A stretch of 64,000 nt of DNA. It comes from Micromonospora_H sonneratiae. GTDB lineage: Bacteria; Actinomycetota; Actinomycetes; Mycobacteriales; Micromonosporaceae. Below are positions 9,009 through 18,188 of the stretch, one piece after another (within the stretch, counting starts at the first letter, position 1; every line of letters begins with the position of its first letter). The stretch is from contig NZ_JBHTMP010000007.1 of assembly GCF_042679305.1 (NCBI RefSeq), positions 117,733 to 181,732 on the forward strand. The letters are read 5' to 3'. The position numbers and the translations under genes are program-made. The notes under the pieces are model-generated. The model did no database searches and had not been told where the DNA came from. It was given only the letters and a program-made list of their open reading frames with translations.

Positions 9009-9581
9009 TCAGCTGACCCGCTGTGCGCTGCACACTCGCCAGCCGTCCCGATCGACCACATCGAATGCCCACTGTTCGCGGCGACTGCTGCGTGCCTGGC
9101 CGTCGGCGGTGGCGAACCCGGCGATAGTCAACGTCGTCTGCACCGTTTCACCCTGGTCAGCCTTGGAGCGGGTCAGCGAGCCCCAGGTGATGCGCACCTT
9201 TACGGCAAACTCTCGCTCCCGACGTTCTGCCTCGGCGCGCAGGTCCCTGACGGCATTCAGAGAAGGGCTGGCACAAACGTACTGATTGGCCCTCACGTCG
9301 TCTCGATCTACGAGGAAGGCCCGGAGGTAGTTGTCGACGACGACGTCGGGGGCGCTGCGGTCCGGGGCGGTGGCGTTGTCGTAGAGGACGTAGGCGACGG
9401 CGACCCCGCTCAGACAGAACAGGGCGACAACTGCACTGACGACCACCAGAACCCTGCGCAGTCGGCTTCGACGAGGGGTGGTGCCTGGTGGCACCGGGCC
9501 CGGCAGGGCCTGGTCTGATGGTGTCCGTTGCGTGGGTACACGGGACACCTGGGAACCGGCTGGGGGGTGCACTGATTCCAC
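9009..9581 (-). CDS. Pro-rich N-terminus, one membrane helix, extracytoplasmic NTF2-like domain
   Basis: 190 residues. Residues 1-38 are Pro/Arg-rich and cytoplasmic, a helix follows at about 43-65 (VLVVVSAVVALFCLSGVAVA), then an external domain of about 120 residues with two Cys. The start of the domain (VVDNYLRAFLVDRDDVRANQ) and the closing DGWRVCSAQ resemble NTF2/DUF4878-like modules. The GTG at 9581 is nearly touching an AAGGG; the GTG at 9572 has better spacing and may be the true start. The same plan recurs at 45990-47314. It converges with the secretion run, four bases apart. Confidence 0.65.
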   Translation of the reverse strand: MESVHPPAGSQVSRVPTQRTPSDQALPGPVPPGTTPRRSRLRRVLVVVSAVVALFCLSGVAVAYVLYDNATAPDRSAPDVVVDNYLRAFLVDRDDVRANQYVCASPSLNAVRDLRAEAERREREFAVKVRITWGSLTRSKADQGETVQTTLTIAGFATADGQARSSRREQWAFDVVDRDGWRVCSAQRVS

Positions 9582-9834
9582 CCCTTGAGGCTATCTGTTG
9601 AGACGCTCGTACCCAATGGCCCGGAAGGCCGGATAACTGACTGACCACCGTACGGCCGGAGCTGGTCGCCAGCGGAGCGACCAGGCCGGGCCCATCGCTG
9701 GCGTCCGCAAAACTATGTCTTCGCTGCGTTACCGTCACAGTCCAGAAGAGTGTCTGACCAGGCCAGCATCTGACTTGACGGTCACACCGTGCTGGCAGCA
9801 TGCCGAAGCTCCAGCCATCAGGGAAGGGGAAACG

Positions 9835-12489
9835 GTGGCCAGCTTGAAGGCGCGGGTAAGCCACGCTGCCGCACTACATCGCCAGGCCGCTGCGGCGGCC
9901 ACCGCTGCGGCCACCGCACTCGACGCAACCCGTCCTGCACCGGCCGATCAGCTGGAACAGCACGACCTGGCCGAGCGGCTGCGGACGGCCGCAGCCGTGC
10001 TGGTGCCCGGCTGGCTGGGTGCTCCGCTGGACTCCCGGTTGGACGCTGCCCCACTCGGTGGATCGATTGTGCCAGCATTTGTCCGAATTGGTACGGCGCA
10101 GCCGCTGGACGACGCCAGGTTCCCGGCCGTGGTGCCGCTGCTCGGCACCGGCCATCTCACTCTCGACGCGGACGTCCGTGACCCGCGCGTCGCCGGTCTC
10201 GTCCGGGCGGTACTGCTTCGCCTGCTGGCCGCCGCGCCGGCCGGCTCGCTACTGGTACGAGGCGTCGACGCCGCCACGTCAGGCCTGCTGTTCGCCCCGT
10301 TCGCGCCCCTGGCGGATGCGGGCCTGATGCCGCCCCCAGCCACCGACCGGGCCGGCCTCCAGGCCGTCCTGACGGAGGCGGAACAGTGGGTACGCCCCAG
10401 CCGCCCCGCTGGGGCCCAGCACCGCCGCCGGGATCACACCCTGCTCCTGGTGATCGCCTCGCTGCCGGAGCTGACCGAGGGTGCCGATCTGACCCGCATC
10501 GCCGCCCTGGCCCAGCACGGACCCGCCATGGGACTGCACATGATCGTCGCTGGCTGGCCTCCGCCCCCGCTGACCGAGGAAACCACCCAACCGCCGCTCC
10601 CGCACGCCACCATGGTCACGCTGCGCAATCCGTACGCCCTGGTGAGCGACCCGCCAGGTGCCTCGTTCAGCGGTGCGGCACCGCAGTCCTCGACTACCGG
10701 GCTCAACTCCCCGGTCTTCCTGGACGAAGATCCACCAGCCCACCTGTTCGACCGGGTCTGCCGGGAACTGTCCATCCGGTTCGACACCGACCCGTACCCC
10801 GGTCTGGCCGACCTGTTGCCGGACGACACGGCCGAGCTGTGGACCGAGGAGGCTGCCGACGGCCTGGTCACCACGGTCGGGATGGCCGGCGATCGGGCAG
10901 TGACGCTGCGGTTCAACGAGTTGACCCCGCACTGGATCATCGGCGGACGGCCCGCCGCAGGAAAGACGTCTTTCCTGGTCAACGTCCTCTACGGGCTGTG
11001 CAGCCGGTACGCCCCCAGCCAACTGGCCATCTACCTCGTCGACTTCACCGAAGGCGGGTCGTTCACCGAGTTCGCGCCGACCGGGCGGGACCACTCATGG
11101 CTGCCGCACGTACGTGCCGTCGGGGTGGAGGCCGATCGGGAGTACGGACTTGCCGTACTGCGCGATCTCGACGCCGAACTCTCCCGCCGCATGGACCAGG
11201 GCGAACCTGTCACCCGGTCACCGCAGGACGGAGGGTCCCCTGCCGGCCGCCAGCCCTCGACACGACGGCGACAGCTACCTCGCATACTGTGCGTCATCAA
11301 CGAGCTCCAGGTCCTGACGGGTGTCGACGACCAGGTGACGGCCGAGGCGAACGCCCGTCTGGAGACGCTGGCCCGCACCGGACGCTCGTACGGCATCCAT
11401 CTGGTACTGACCGGGCGTACCGCATTCGGGGCGCAGGCACCACTCGACCACCGGGACACCGTCATCGGCCAGTTCCCGGTCCGGATCGCCCTGCCCGGGG
11501 GCGGTGACGTGCTCGAACCGACCAACGACGCGGCCGTGGGTCTGCCGCTGGGAACCGCGGTGGTGAACACGGCCGGCGGGCTCGGCGGTCCGCGTGGCGC
11601 TACCCGGGGCCACGAACGCATGGTGCGTTTCCCCAACCCGTATGCCGATCCCACCGTGCTCAGCAGTCTTCGGCATCGGCTGTGGGAGGCCCGTCCCGCC
11701 GACCATCCGGCGCCAGGGATCTTCGCCGGGTACGCGCAGCCGCAGCTCGACGACGACCCGACCTACCTGGCCGCCCTGGCCGGTCGAAGCGACCGGCCAG
11801 CCGCTCTGCTCGGGCGAATCGTGGACCTGACCGGGCGTACCGCAGTCTTTCCGCTGGACCCGATCCCGGGCCGGCACCTGGTCATCCTCGGCCCGGATCC
11901 GGCTGGTGCCGGAATCCTGCGCACCGCGGCCCGTAGCGTGGCCGCACACCACTCTTCGGGTACGGCCCGATTCGTCGTCGCCTCGCTGACCCCCGAAACG
12001 GACGGGCCCGCGACCGCGCTCGCCGGCGAACTCGGCCAGCGGCAGAACGTAGAATACGTCGATCTTGAAGGGCTGCTGCGGTCGTTCTCGGCCGAGCAGC
12101 CCGGTTACCTGGTGGTCTTCGGCATGGACCAGGCCGCCCCGGAGGGCCTGCCGACCGACCTGCTGCAGACGCTGCTGCGGGAGGGGCCGGGGCGGGGCGT
12201 ACATCTGCTGTCCTGGTGGCGGCAGCCGCGCCGGCTCGTTGAGGTATTGGGCGCCTCGGTACGGGAGGAGATCAACGGCATGGTGCTCCTCGACGTACCC
12301 TCGCCCGAGGTGGACCTGTTGCTCGGTGGGCCGACCGGTTCGATTCCGCGCCCGGGACGGGCACTGCTGTATGCGTCCCCCGACAACCAGCCGACGGTGA
12401 TCATCCCGTACCTGGACGAGGCCGACCACCGGCGATCGTCCGGCAACCACTCGAAGGTAGGCCATGACCAGGCAAGCCAGCCAAGTTGA
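9835..12489 (+). CDS. FtsK/SpoIIIE (EccC-like) ATPase with one canonical P-loop and degenerate partners
   Basis: 884 residues. GTG 9835 is chosen because AGGGGA sits five bases upstream; the longer frame has no such site. The N-terminus (1-45) is an Ala-rich coiled-coil-like helix (SLKARVSHAAALHRQ). The FtsK-type domain has Walker A (GGRPAAGKTSFLVN) near residue 376 and, at the Walker B position, VINELQVL, so Asn replaces the usual Asp. A second, later domain keeps the fold pattern but has a ruined P-loop (GPDPAGAGIL). The paired, partly degenerate domains recall EccC/EssC and SpoIIIE. No transmembrane helices are visible. It overlaps the next gene by 26 bases and is likely co-expressed with it. 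Confidence 0.75.
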   Translation: MASLKARVSHAAALHRQAAAAATAAATALDATRPAPADQLEQHDLAERLRTAAAVLVPGWLGAPLDSRLDAAPLGGSIVPAFVRIGTAQPLDDARFPAVVPLLGTGHLTLDADVRDPRVAGLVRAVLLRLLAAAPAGSLLVRGVDAATSGLLFAPFAPLADAGLMPPPATDRAGLQAVLTEAEQWVRPSRPAGAQHRRRDHTLLLVIASLPELTEGADLTRIAALAQHGPAMGLHMIVAGWPPPPLTEETTQPPLPHATMVTLRNPYALVSDPPGASFSGAAPQSSTTGLNSPVFLDEDPPAHLFDRVCRELSIRFDTDPYPGLADLLPDDTAELWTEEAADGLVTTVGMAGDRAVTLRFNELTPHWIIGGRPAAGKTSFLVNVLYGLCSRYAPSQLAIYLVDFTEGGSFTEFAPTGRDHSWLPHVRAVGVEADREYGLAVLRDLDAELSRRMDQGEPVTRSPQDGGSPAGRQPSTRRRQLPRILCVINELQVLTGVDDQVTAEANARLETLARTGRSYGIHLVLTGRTAFGAQAPLDHRDTVIGQFPVRIALPGGGDVLEPTNDAAVGLPLGTAVVNTAGGLGGPRGATRGHERMVRFPNPYADPTVLSSLRHRLWEARPADHPAPGIFAGYAQPQLDDDPTYLAALAGRSDRPAALLGRIVDLTGRTAVFPLDPIPGRHLVILGPDPAGAGILRTAARSVAAHHSSGTARFVVASLTPETDGPATALAGELGQRQNVEYVDLEGLLRSFSAEQPGYLVVFGMDQAAPEGLPTDLLQTLLREGPGRGVHLLSWWRQPRRLVEVLGASVREEINGMVLLDVPSPEVDLLLGGPTGSIPRPGRALLYASPDNQPTVIIPYLDEADHRRSSGNHSKVGHDQASQPS

Positions 12490-13183
12490 CCAGGCCGACC
12501 CGACCCCTTCCGAACACCCTGGTCAGGATCCGGTCGACACCGCCTGGGCGGAGTACCTGCTGGCCGCCCGCCAACTGGACACCGTCCGCCGCGCCGCAGC
12601 CACCGCTGCTGGCGAACAGGCCCGGTCGGTCCAGGCCGCCCGTGAGGAACTGACACAGGTACGTGCCCGGCTCGTCCCGCAGCAGTCCCGGTTGCGGAGT
12701 CTCGGCGTACCCGAGGCGGAGCTGTTGCCGACCGCACCGGAGCTGGCCGCGACCAGCCAGGAGGTGGCGGGCGGGCCGGCGGCGGTGCTGGCGACGCTAC
12801 GGCGGGCCCGCGCCGCAGCCGGCGCAGCGGAGGTACGGATCACCGGGGTCGGCGGTCTGGGTTCGCTCGGCCGGATCGCCGTCAACGGGCCGGTGTGGCT
12901 ACGCAACCTGGCGGTGTACGTCCCACTGGCAGCACTGGCCGTGCTCGGCCAGATGGTGCTCTATCTGGTGACGATCGGCTCCGTGGCGCAGATCGTCACG
13001 CTACCCGTCGGGCTGCTGTTGCCCGCCGCCGCGTTCGGGACGGGCTGGCTGGTCACCGGTCTGCTCTTCGGATCCGGTCGGGGTACGCCGGTGGACCGGA
13101 CCCCGGCGCTCGGTGCCCTGGTGTGCCTGGTGCCGGCCATGCTGGCCTGCCTGAGCGCCGGGGTGCTGAATCTCCTGTGGTAG
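12464..13183 (+). CDS. Coiled-coil membrane protein coupled to the FtsK-like ATPase
   Basis: 239 residues; ATG 12464 lies inside the end of the ATPase gene, with AAGG a few bases upstream. Residues 25-80 form an Ala/Arg/Gln-rich coiled coil (TVRRAAATAAGEQARSVQAA). After a Gly-rich link (TGVGGLGSLGRIAVNGPVW) come three hydrophobic segments at about 148-170, 178-205 and 215-237. Since the ATPase has no membrane helices, this protein may be its membrane anchor; this is an inference from gene overlap. I recognise no family. Confidence 0.65.
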   Translation: MTRQASQVDQADPTPSEHPGQDPVDTAWAEYLLAARQLDTVRRAAATAAGEQARSVQAAREELTQVRARLVPQQSRLRSLGVPEAELLPTAPELAATSQEVAGGPAAVLATLRRARAAAGAAEVRITGVGGLGSLGRIAVNGPVWLRNLAVYVPLAALAVLGQMVLYLVTIGSVAQIVTLPVGLLLPAAAFGTGWLVTGLLFGSGRGTPVDRTPALGALVCLVPAMLACLSAGVLNLLW

Positions 13184-13187
13184 CCGC

Positions 13188-13211
13188 CGCCTCCGGTGGT
13201 GGCCGGAGGCG
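13188..13211. terminator. Hairpin between convergent operons
   Basis: CGCCTCCGG, a six-base loop (TGGTGG), then CCGGAGGCG: nine perfect GC-rich pairs. It lies just after the stop of the membrane gene (13183) and ten bases from the stop of folE on the other strand, so it can serve both. No T-run follows, as is common in actinobacteria. Confidence 0.7.
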
Positions 13212-13220
13212 TATCCGGAG

Positions 13221-13925
13221 CTAGGAGTGGATGATCAGGGACATTGCCTCGGCACGTGACTTCGCGTCCCGTTGCAGCAGGCCGCGGACCGCCGAGGTGA
13301 TGGTCTTGGCTCCGGCCTTCTGGATGCCGCGCATCGCCATGCACATGTGCTCGCACTCCAGCACGACGATCACCCCGCGCGGATCGAGCTGGGACATCAG
13401 CAGGTCGGCGATCTGCGCGGTGAGCCGTTCCTGCACCTGCGGGCGCCGGGCGTAGACCTCGACCAGCCGGGCCAGTTTGGACAGGCCGGTGATCCGGCCA
13501 CTCGGCCCCGGGATGTAGCCGATGTGCGCGACCCCCCGGAACGGCAGCAGGTGGTGCTCGCACAGGCTCATCACGTCGATGTCCCGGACCACCACCAGTT
13601 CCTCGTGGTTGGCCTCGAAGGTGGTGGTGAGCACCTGGGACGGATCGACGCGTAGCCCGGCGAACAACTCGGCGTAGGCCCGGGCCACCCGGGCCGGGGT
13701 CTGCAGGAGCCCGTCGCGGTCGGGGTCCTCCCCGACCGCGATCAGGATCTCGCGTACCGCCTTCTCGATCCGTCCGAGGTCGATCGCCTGCTCGACGGGA
13801 CGGCCGGTGAGCTTGCCGTTGATCAGCCGAGCGGCGAGGTAGTCCAGGGACTCATCGCCATCCGGTTCGGTCGACGAGGCGGCCGGGAGTCCCCTGTCGG
13901 GGCTCCCGGCCTGGTTGCCGGTCAG
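13221..13925 (-). CDS. folE: GTP cyclohydrolase I; start codon unclear
   Basis: Converts GTP to dihydroneopterin triphosphate, the first step of folate (tetrahydrofolate) synthesis. Clear family signatures: DIDVMSLCEHHLLPFRGVAH and ECEHMCMAMRGIQKAGAKT, with the Cys/His zinc ligands and catalytic residues. Homology continues upstream of the first GTG (13688): the frame reads DLGRIEKAVREILIAVGEDP, then TPARVARAYAELF, which is normal GTP cyclohydrolase sequence. No ATG, GTG or TTG occurs in frame back past the ftsH stop. The best candidate is CTG at 13925-13923, overlapping the ftsH TGA (CTGA), with GGACGG six bases before it; that gives 234 residues. A start at 13688 would remove needed core sequence. 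The gene follows ftsH, as in M. tuberculosis. Confidence 0.8.
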   Translation of the reverse strand: MTGNQAGSPDRGLPAASSTEPDGDESLDYLAARLINGKLTGRPVEQAIDLGRIEKAVREILIAVGEDPDRDGLLQTPARVARAYAELFAGLRVDPSQVLTTTFEANHEELVVVRDIDVMSLCEHHLLPFRGVAHIGYIPGPSGRITGLSKLARLVEVYARRPQVQERLTAQIADLLMSQLDPRGVIVVLECEHMCMAMRGIQKAGAKTITSAVRGLLQRDAKSRAEAMSLIIHS

Positions 13926-15934
13926 TGCGTACCGTCCGAGTTGGCTGACGGCCCACCGAACATGGCCTGCGCGCCGTCGGCTACGGCCTGCGCCTTGAGG
14001 GCCTCCTTCTCGGCCGGCGTCAACACCGGCGGCTCCGTCGAGGGCTGGCGCTTGCCGAACCCGTTGTACGGTGCCATCGGCGGACGCTTGACCACGCGCT
14101 CGCAGATCCGGGCCATGTCGGCCTGGGAGATGGTCTCCTTCTCCATCAGCTCCAGGACGATGTTGTCCAGGACGTCCCGGTACTCGACCAGGATCTCCCA
14201 GGCCTCGTCGTGCGCCAGCTCGATCAGCGCGCGTACCTCGGCGTCGATCTCGGCGGCAACCGCGTCGGAGTAGTCCCGCTCGTGGCCCATGCTGCGGCCG
14301 AGGAACGGCTCGTCGCCGCTGGTGCCGTACTTGATGGCGCCGAGCTTGGAACTCATGCCGTACTGCGTGATCATCGCGCGGGCCAGGGCGGTGGCCTTCT
14401 CGATGTCGTTGCCGGCACCGGTGGTGGGCTCGTGGAAGATCAGCTCTTCCGCCGCCCGGCCGCCGAGCGCGTAGGCCAGGGTGTCGATCATTTCCGCCCG
14501 GGTCTGGGTGTACTTGTCCTCGGTCGGCAGCACCAGGGTGTGGCCGAGCGAGCGGCTACGGGACAGGATCGTCACCTTGTGCACCGGTGCCGAGTGCGGC
14601 AGCGCCCAGGCGACCAGCGCGTGGCCACCCTCGTGGTAGGCGGTGATCTTCTTTTCCCGGTCGCTCAGCACCCGGGTACGGCGCTGCGGACCGGCGACGA
14701 CCCGGTCGATCGACTCTTCGAGCGAGTCGTTCGAGATCGCCCGCTTGTCGGAGCGGGCGGTCAACAGCGCCGCCTCGTTGATCACGTTGGCCAGGTCGGC
14801 ACCGGTGAAGCCCGGGGTACGCCGAGCCACCGCGTCGAGGTCGACGTCGGGCGAGAACGGCTTGCCCTTGGCGTGCACCCGCAGGATCGCCTTACGGCCC
14901 TCCATGTCCGGGGTGTCCACCGCGATCTGCCGGTCGAACCGGCCCGGACGCAGCAGTGCCGGGTCCAGGATGTCCGGCCGGTTGGTCGCGGCGATCAGGA
15001 TGACGCCGCCCTTGGTGTCGAAGCCGTCCATCTCGACGAGGAGCTGGTTGAGCGTCTGCTCGCGCTCGTCGTGACCGCCGCCCATGCCAGCGCCCCGGTG
15101 CCGGCCGACCGCGTCGATCTCGTCGACGAAGACGATGGCCGGCGCGTTCGCCTTGGCCTGCTCGAACAGGTCGCGGACCCGGCTGGCACCGACACCGACG
15201 AACATCTCGACGAAGTCGGAGCCGGAGATGGAGTAGAACGGCACGCCGGCCTCGCCAGCGACGGCACGGGCCAGCAGCGTCTTTCCGGTACCGGGCGGGC
15301 CGAAGAGCAGCACACCCTTGGGGATCTTGGCGCCGAGGGCCTGGTACTTCGCCGGGTTCTGCAGGAAGTCCTTGATCTCGTGCAGTTCCTCGACGGCCTC
15401 TTCCGAGCCGGCCACGTCGGCAAAGGTGGTCTTGGGCGTGTCCTTGGTGATCATCTTGGCCTTGGACTTGCCGAAGTTGAGCACCCGGGAGCCGCCGCCC
15501 TGCATCTGCGACATGAACAGCAGCAGAAGGATCACCAGTACGGCGATCGGTAGCAGGTTGACCAACAGGGTCAGGAAGACGTTGTCGGTGGAGACCTCGG
15601 TGTCGGCCGGGCCGGTGATCCGGTTGGCCGCCTTGGCCGCCAGCACCTGGTTCCAGACCTCGTCGCTCACCTCGTACGGGAACTGGGCCTGGATCCGGTC
15701 GGTCTCGGTCTTGCCGAACTTGGCCTTCTCGGCCAGGTCGAGTTGGAGCGTCTGCTCCTTGTCCTGGAAGATCGCCTTCTTGATGCCACCCTTGTTGAGC
15801 TGGTCGAGGGCGACGGACGTGTCGACCTTGTGGTAGCTCGGGCCGCCGGTGAAGAACGAGCTGAGCGCTATCGCACCGATGATCACCAGGATGATCCAGA
15901 CCACCGGGCGGCGGAAGAAACGCGTACGTTCCAT
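13922..15934 (-). CDS. ftsH: ATP-dependent membrane zinc metalloprotease FtsH
   Basis: 670 residues from ATG 15934 (MERTRFFRRPVVW). A GTG at 16018 would add 28 acidic residues not usual in the family. Degrades membrane and short-lived cytosolic proteins. Visible parts: N-terminal helix (about 13-30), an extracytoplasmic domain, a second helix (about 120-140), AAA+ module with Walker A GPPGTGKT near 211 and Walker B IVFVDEIDAVGRHRG, second region of homology (ATNRPDILDPALLRPGRFDR), and the zinc site HEGGH near 432. The C-terminal tail is Pro/Ala-rich. It overlaps the folE frame by four bases. Confidence 0.95.
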   Translation of the reverse strand: MERTRFFRRPVVWIILVIIGAIALSSFFTGGPSYHKVDTSVALDQLNKGGIKKAIFQDKEQTLQLDLAEKAKFGKTETDRIQAQFPYEVSDEVWNQVLAAKAANRITGPADTEVSTDNVFLTLLVNLLPIAVLVILLLLFMSQMQGGGSRVLNFGKSKAKMITKDTPKTTFADVAGSEEAVEELHEIKDFLQNPAKYQALGAKIPKGVLLFGPPGTGKTLLARAVAGEAGVPFYSISGSDFVEMFVGVGASRVRDLFEQAKANAPAIVFVDEIDAVGRHRGAGMGGGHDEREQTLNQLLVEMDGFDTKGGVILIAATNRPDILDPALLRPGRFDRQIAVDTPDMEGRKAILRVHAKGKPFSPDVDLDAVARRTPGFTGADLANVINEAALLTARSDKRAISNDSLEESIDRVVAGPQRRTRVLSDREKKITAYHEGGHALVAWALPHSAPVHKVTILSRSRSLGHTLVLPTEDKYTQTRAEMIDTLAYALGGRAAEELIFHEPTTGAGNDIEKATALARAMITQYGMSSKLGAIKYGTSGDEPFLGRSMGHERDYSDAVAAEIDAEVRALIELAHDEAWEILVEYRDVLDNIVLELMEKETISQADMARICERVVKRPPMAPYNGFGKRQPSTEPPVLTPAEKEALKAQAVADGAQAMFGGPSANSDGTH

Positions 15935-16278
15935 ACTGTTGTCGAGCGCCTCAGCGCCCGGACCCTCCTGATCGACGTCCTGACCGTCTGGTTGATTTGC
16001 CGCGCCGGACGCTCCCACGCCGCGCCACGGTCATTCGACGGTACACCGTGAATGCGAGGAACGAGCGTTCCGGGCCGACTCCCTCAAGCCTCCGTCGCCA
16101 TGGATCACGAGCAGGACCGGGGGAAGCCACGGTTGGTGCCTGACCCCGACCCTATCCGGTCAAACAAGGCGGAAATCCGGCATCGTGGGCGGCATCCTCG
16201 CCACCCACACATACGTTAGCCGCCCTTCCTGAAAGCGCGCTGTACGTCCGCTCGACATTTCCCGAGGACGATCCATGA

Positions 16279-16854
16279 TCAGGATCGGGCGTACACCTCT
16301 GGCTTGAGCACACCGACGAAGGGCAGCTCCCGGTAGCGCTCGCCGAAGTCCAGCCCGTAGCCGACGACGAACTCGGTCGGGATGTCGAAGCCGACGTACT
16401 TGACCGGCACCGAGACCTTGACCGCGTCCGGCTTACGGAAGAGCGCGACCACCTCGACGCTGGCCGCCGAACGCGACTTCAGGTAGCGCAGCAGCCAGGA
16501 GAGGGTCAGCCCGGAGTCGACGATGTCCTCGACCACCACGACATGCCGACCGGCGATGTCCCGGTCGAGGTCCTTCAGGATCCGCACGACGCCGGAGGAG
16601 CTGGTGCCCTGGCCGTACGAGGAGATCGCCATGAACTCCAACTCGGCCGGGGGGCCGTGCCGGCCGAGTGCCCGGGCGAAGTCGGCCATGAACATGACCG
16701 CCCCCTTGAGCACGCACACCAGCAGGAGTCCGTCTTCAACCGATGCGTAGTCGGCCGACACCTGCTTAGCGAGTTCCACGGTCTTCTCGCGGATCTGCTC
16801 CTCGGAAATGATCACGTGGTCGATGTCGGCGTCGTACCAGGAGCCGTCAGCCAT
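16279..16854 (-). CDS. hpt: Hypoxanthine-guanine phosphoribosyltransferase
   Basis: 191 residues from ATG 16854; the frame extends further but MADGSWYDADIDHVIISEEQ is the normal family beginning. Salvages hypoxanthine and guanine with PRPP to IMP and GMP. The PRPP-binding loop is VVVVEDIVDSGLTLSWLL, and LLLVCVLKGAVMFMADFARAL matches the conserved core. The length is typical. The order ftsH-hpt-tilS on one strand is classic for bacteria. A separate 260-base gap with no evident gene lies between its stop and ftsH. Confidence 0.93.
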   Translation of the reverse strand: MADGSWYDADIDHVIISEEQIREKTVELAKQVSADYASVEDGLLLVCVLKGAVMFMADFARALGRHGPPAELEFMAISSYGQGTSSSGVVRILKDLDRDIAGRHVVVVEDIVDSGLTLSWLLRYLKSRSAASVEVVALFRKPDAVKVSVPVKYVGFDIPTEFVVGYGLDFGERYRELPFVGVLKPEVYARS

Positions 16855-17146
16855 GGTGCCTAGCCTGCCGTATGCCGTTGGCGGGCTGACGGCGGGGCAG
16901 CCTCTTCGGCGAGGTCCCACCCTCCAGCATCCGGTACGGACGTCCGATCCGGCAGGACACGCCTCTGCAGAATCGACAATGTGGGCGTTTTCGCCATGAA
17001 AACCAGGCTATCGCTGGCCAGCCGTCGACCGGACCCCAATCCCCGGAGGGAACAGCGTCGGCCCGTCGTCGCCCGGTTCGCTGGTCCGCTGTTCGTACCG
17101 TCGCCGGCGCCACCCCGGCCCGAGCGAACTCCCGCACCCTGGCCGG

Positions 17147-18178
17147 TCATCCGTCCCACCCACCACCGGATCCACCGGCGGGCCCGCCATCGGCCGGAAG
17201 GGCGACGAGCGCGTCGCGGTACCGGCTCACCTGGATGCCGCCGGGCAGATGCGTCGGCCCCTGCCCGTGCCAGTCGGTGATGAGCGCATCCAGCGATGTG
17301 ACATGCCCGTACGACAAGGCCGCAGGCGTCGCCCCCAGTTCCCGGCTCCAGGCATGCAACACCCGGGTACGGATCGCCGCCGGCAGCCCGGCCAGGACCG
17401 GTACGGCCAGCCCACCGTCGGCCGTACGGGCAGCCTCGAACGCGTCGCCGGCCAGCGAGTCGAGCGCCGCGTTGTCCGACGCGACCAACTTCGCCGTACG
17501 GGCCAGGTTGTCCACCACCCCGGCACCGAGTGCCCGGACCAGCACCGGCAGCACGTCCGCCCGGACCCGGGCCCGGGTGTAGGAGGGGTCGGTGTTGTGC
17601 GGGTCCTCCCAGGGGGTCAACCCCAGCGCCGCACATGCCTTGCGGGTCTGCTCCCGGCTGACCTCCAGCAACGGACGCAACAGCGTCGTCCCGGCCCTCT
17701 CCCGTCGGAACGGCATACCGGCCAGACCGCGCGGGCCGGCACCTCGTGCCAGCGCCAGCAGCACCGTCTCTGCCTGGTCGTCGCGGGTGTGCCCGAGCAG
17801 CACCGCCGACGCGCCGTGCCGCCGGGCGACCTCACCCAGCGCCTGGTAGCGGGCCTGACGGGCGGCGGCCTCCGGGCCACCGGGTCGGCCCTCGACGGTG
17901 ACGGTGGCCAACTCGACCGGCGCGAAGCCCGCCTGTTCGGCCCACTTCGCAACCGTCACGGCACGTTGCTCCGACCCCGACTGCAGACCGTGATCCACCG
18001 TCACCAGACCGACCGGGATCCCCAGTCGCGGTGCCACGAACGCGGCGGCGGCGGCGAGAGCCAGCGAGTCGGCACCACCGGAACAGGCGACCAGGACCGG
18101 CCGGTCCCGGCGTACCTCGGTCAGGGTGCGCCGGACCGCGACGCGGATCGCGGCGACCGACGGCGCGAGAGTGGCCAC
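17147..18178 (-). CDS. tilS: tRNA(Ile)-lysidine synthase
   Basis: 343 residues from GTG 18178, eleven bases after the stop of the upstream gene; a longer in-frame start at 18235 would run into that gene. Modifies C34 of the CAU-anticodon tRNA-Ile to lysidine, allowing AUA decoding. The PP-loop (LVACSGGADSLALAA) lies near residue 31. Other signatures are VDHGLQ, LLGHTRDDQAETVLLALARG and PLLEVSREQTRKACAALGL. The C-terminal domain is shorter than in E. coli, as usual in actinobacteria. Confidence 0.9.
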   Translation of the reverse strand: MATLAPSVAAIRVAVRRTLTEVRRDRPVLVACSGGADSLALAAAAAFVAPRLGIPVGLVTVDHGLQSGSEQRAVTVAKWAEQAGFAPVELATVTVEGRPGGPEAAARQARYQALGEVARRHGASAVLLGHTRDDQAETVLLALARGAGPRGLAGMPFRRERAGTTLLRPLLEVSREQTRKACAALGLTPWEDPHNTDPSYTRARVRADVLPVLVRALGAGVVDNLARTAKLVASDNAALDSLAGDAFEAARTADGGLAVPVLAGLPAAIRTRVLHAWSRELGATPAALSYGHVTSLDALITDWHGQGPTHLPGGIQVSRYRDALVALPADGGPAGGSGGGWDG

Positions 18179-18188
18179 GGTGCCCGGG

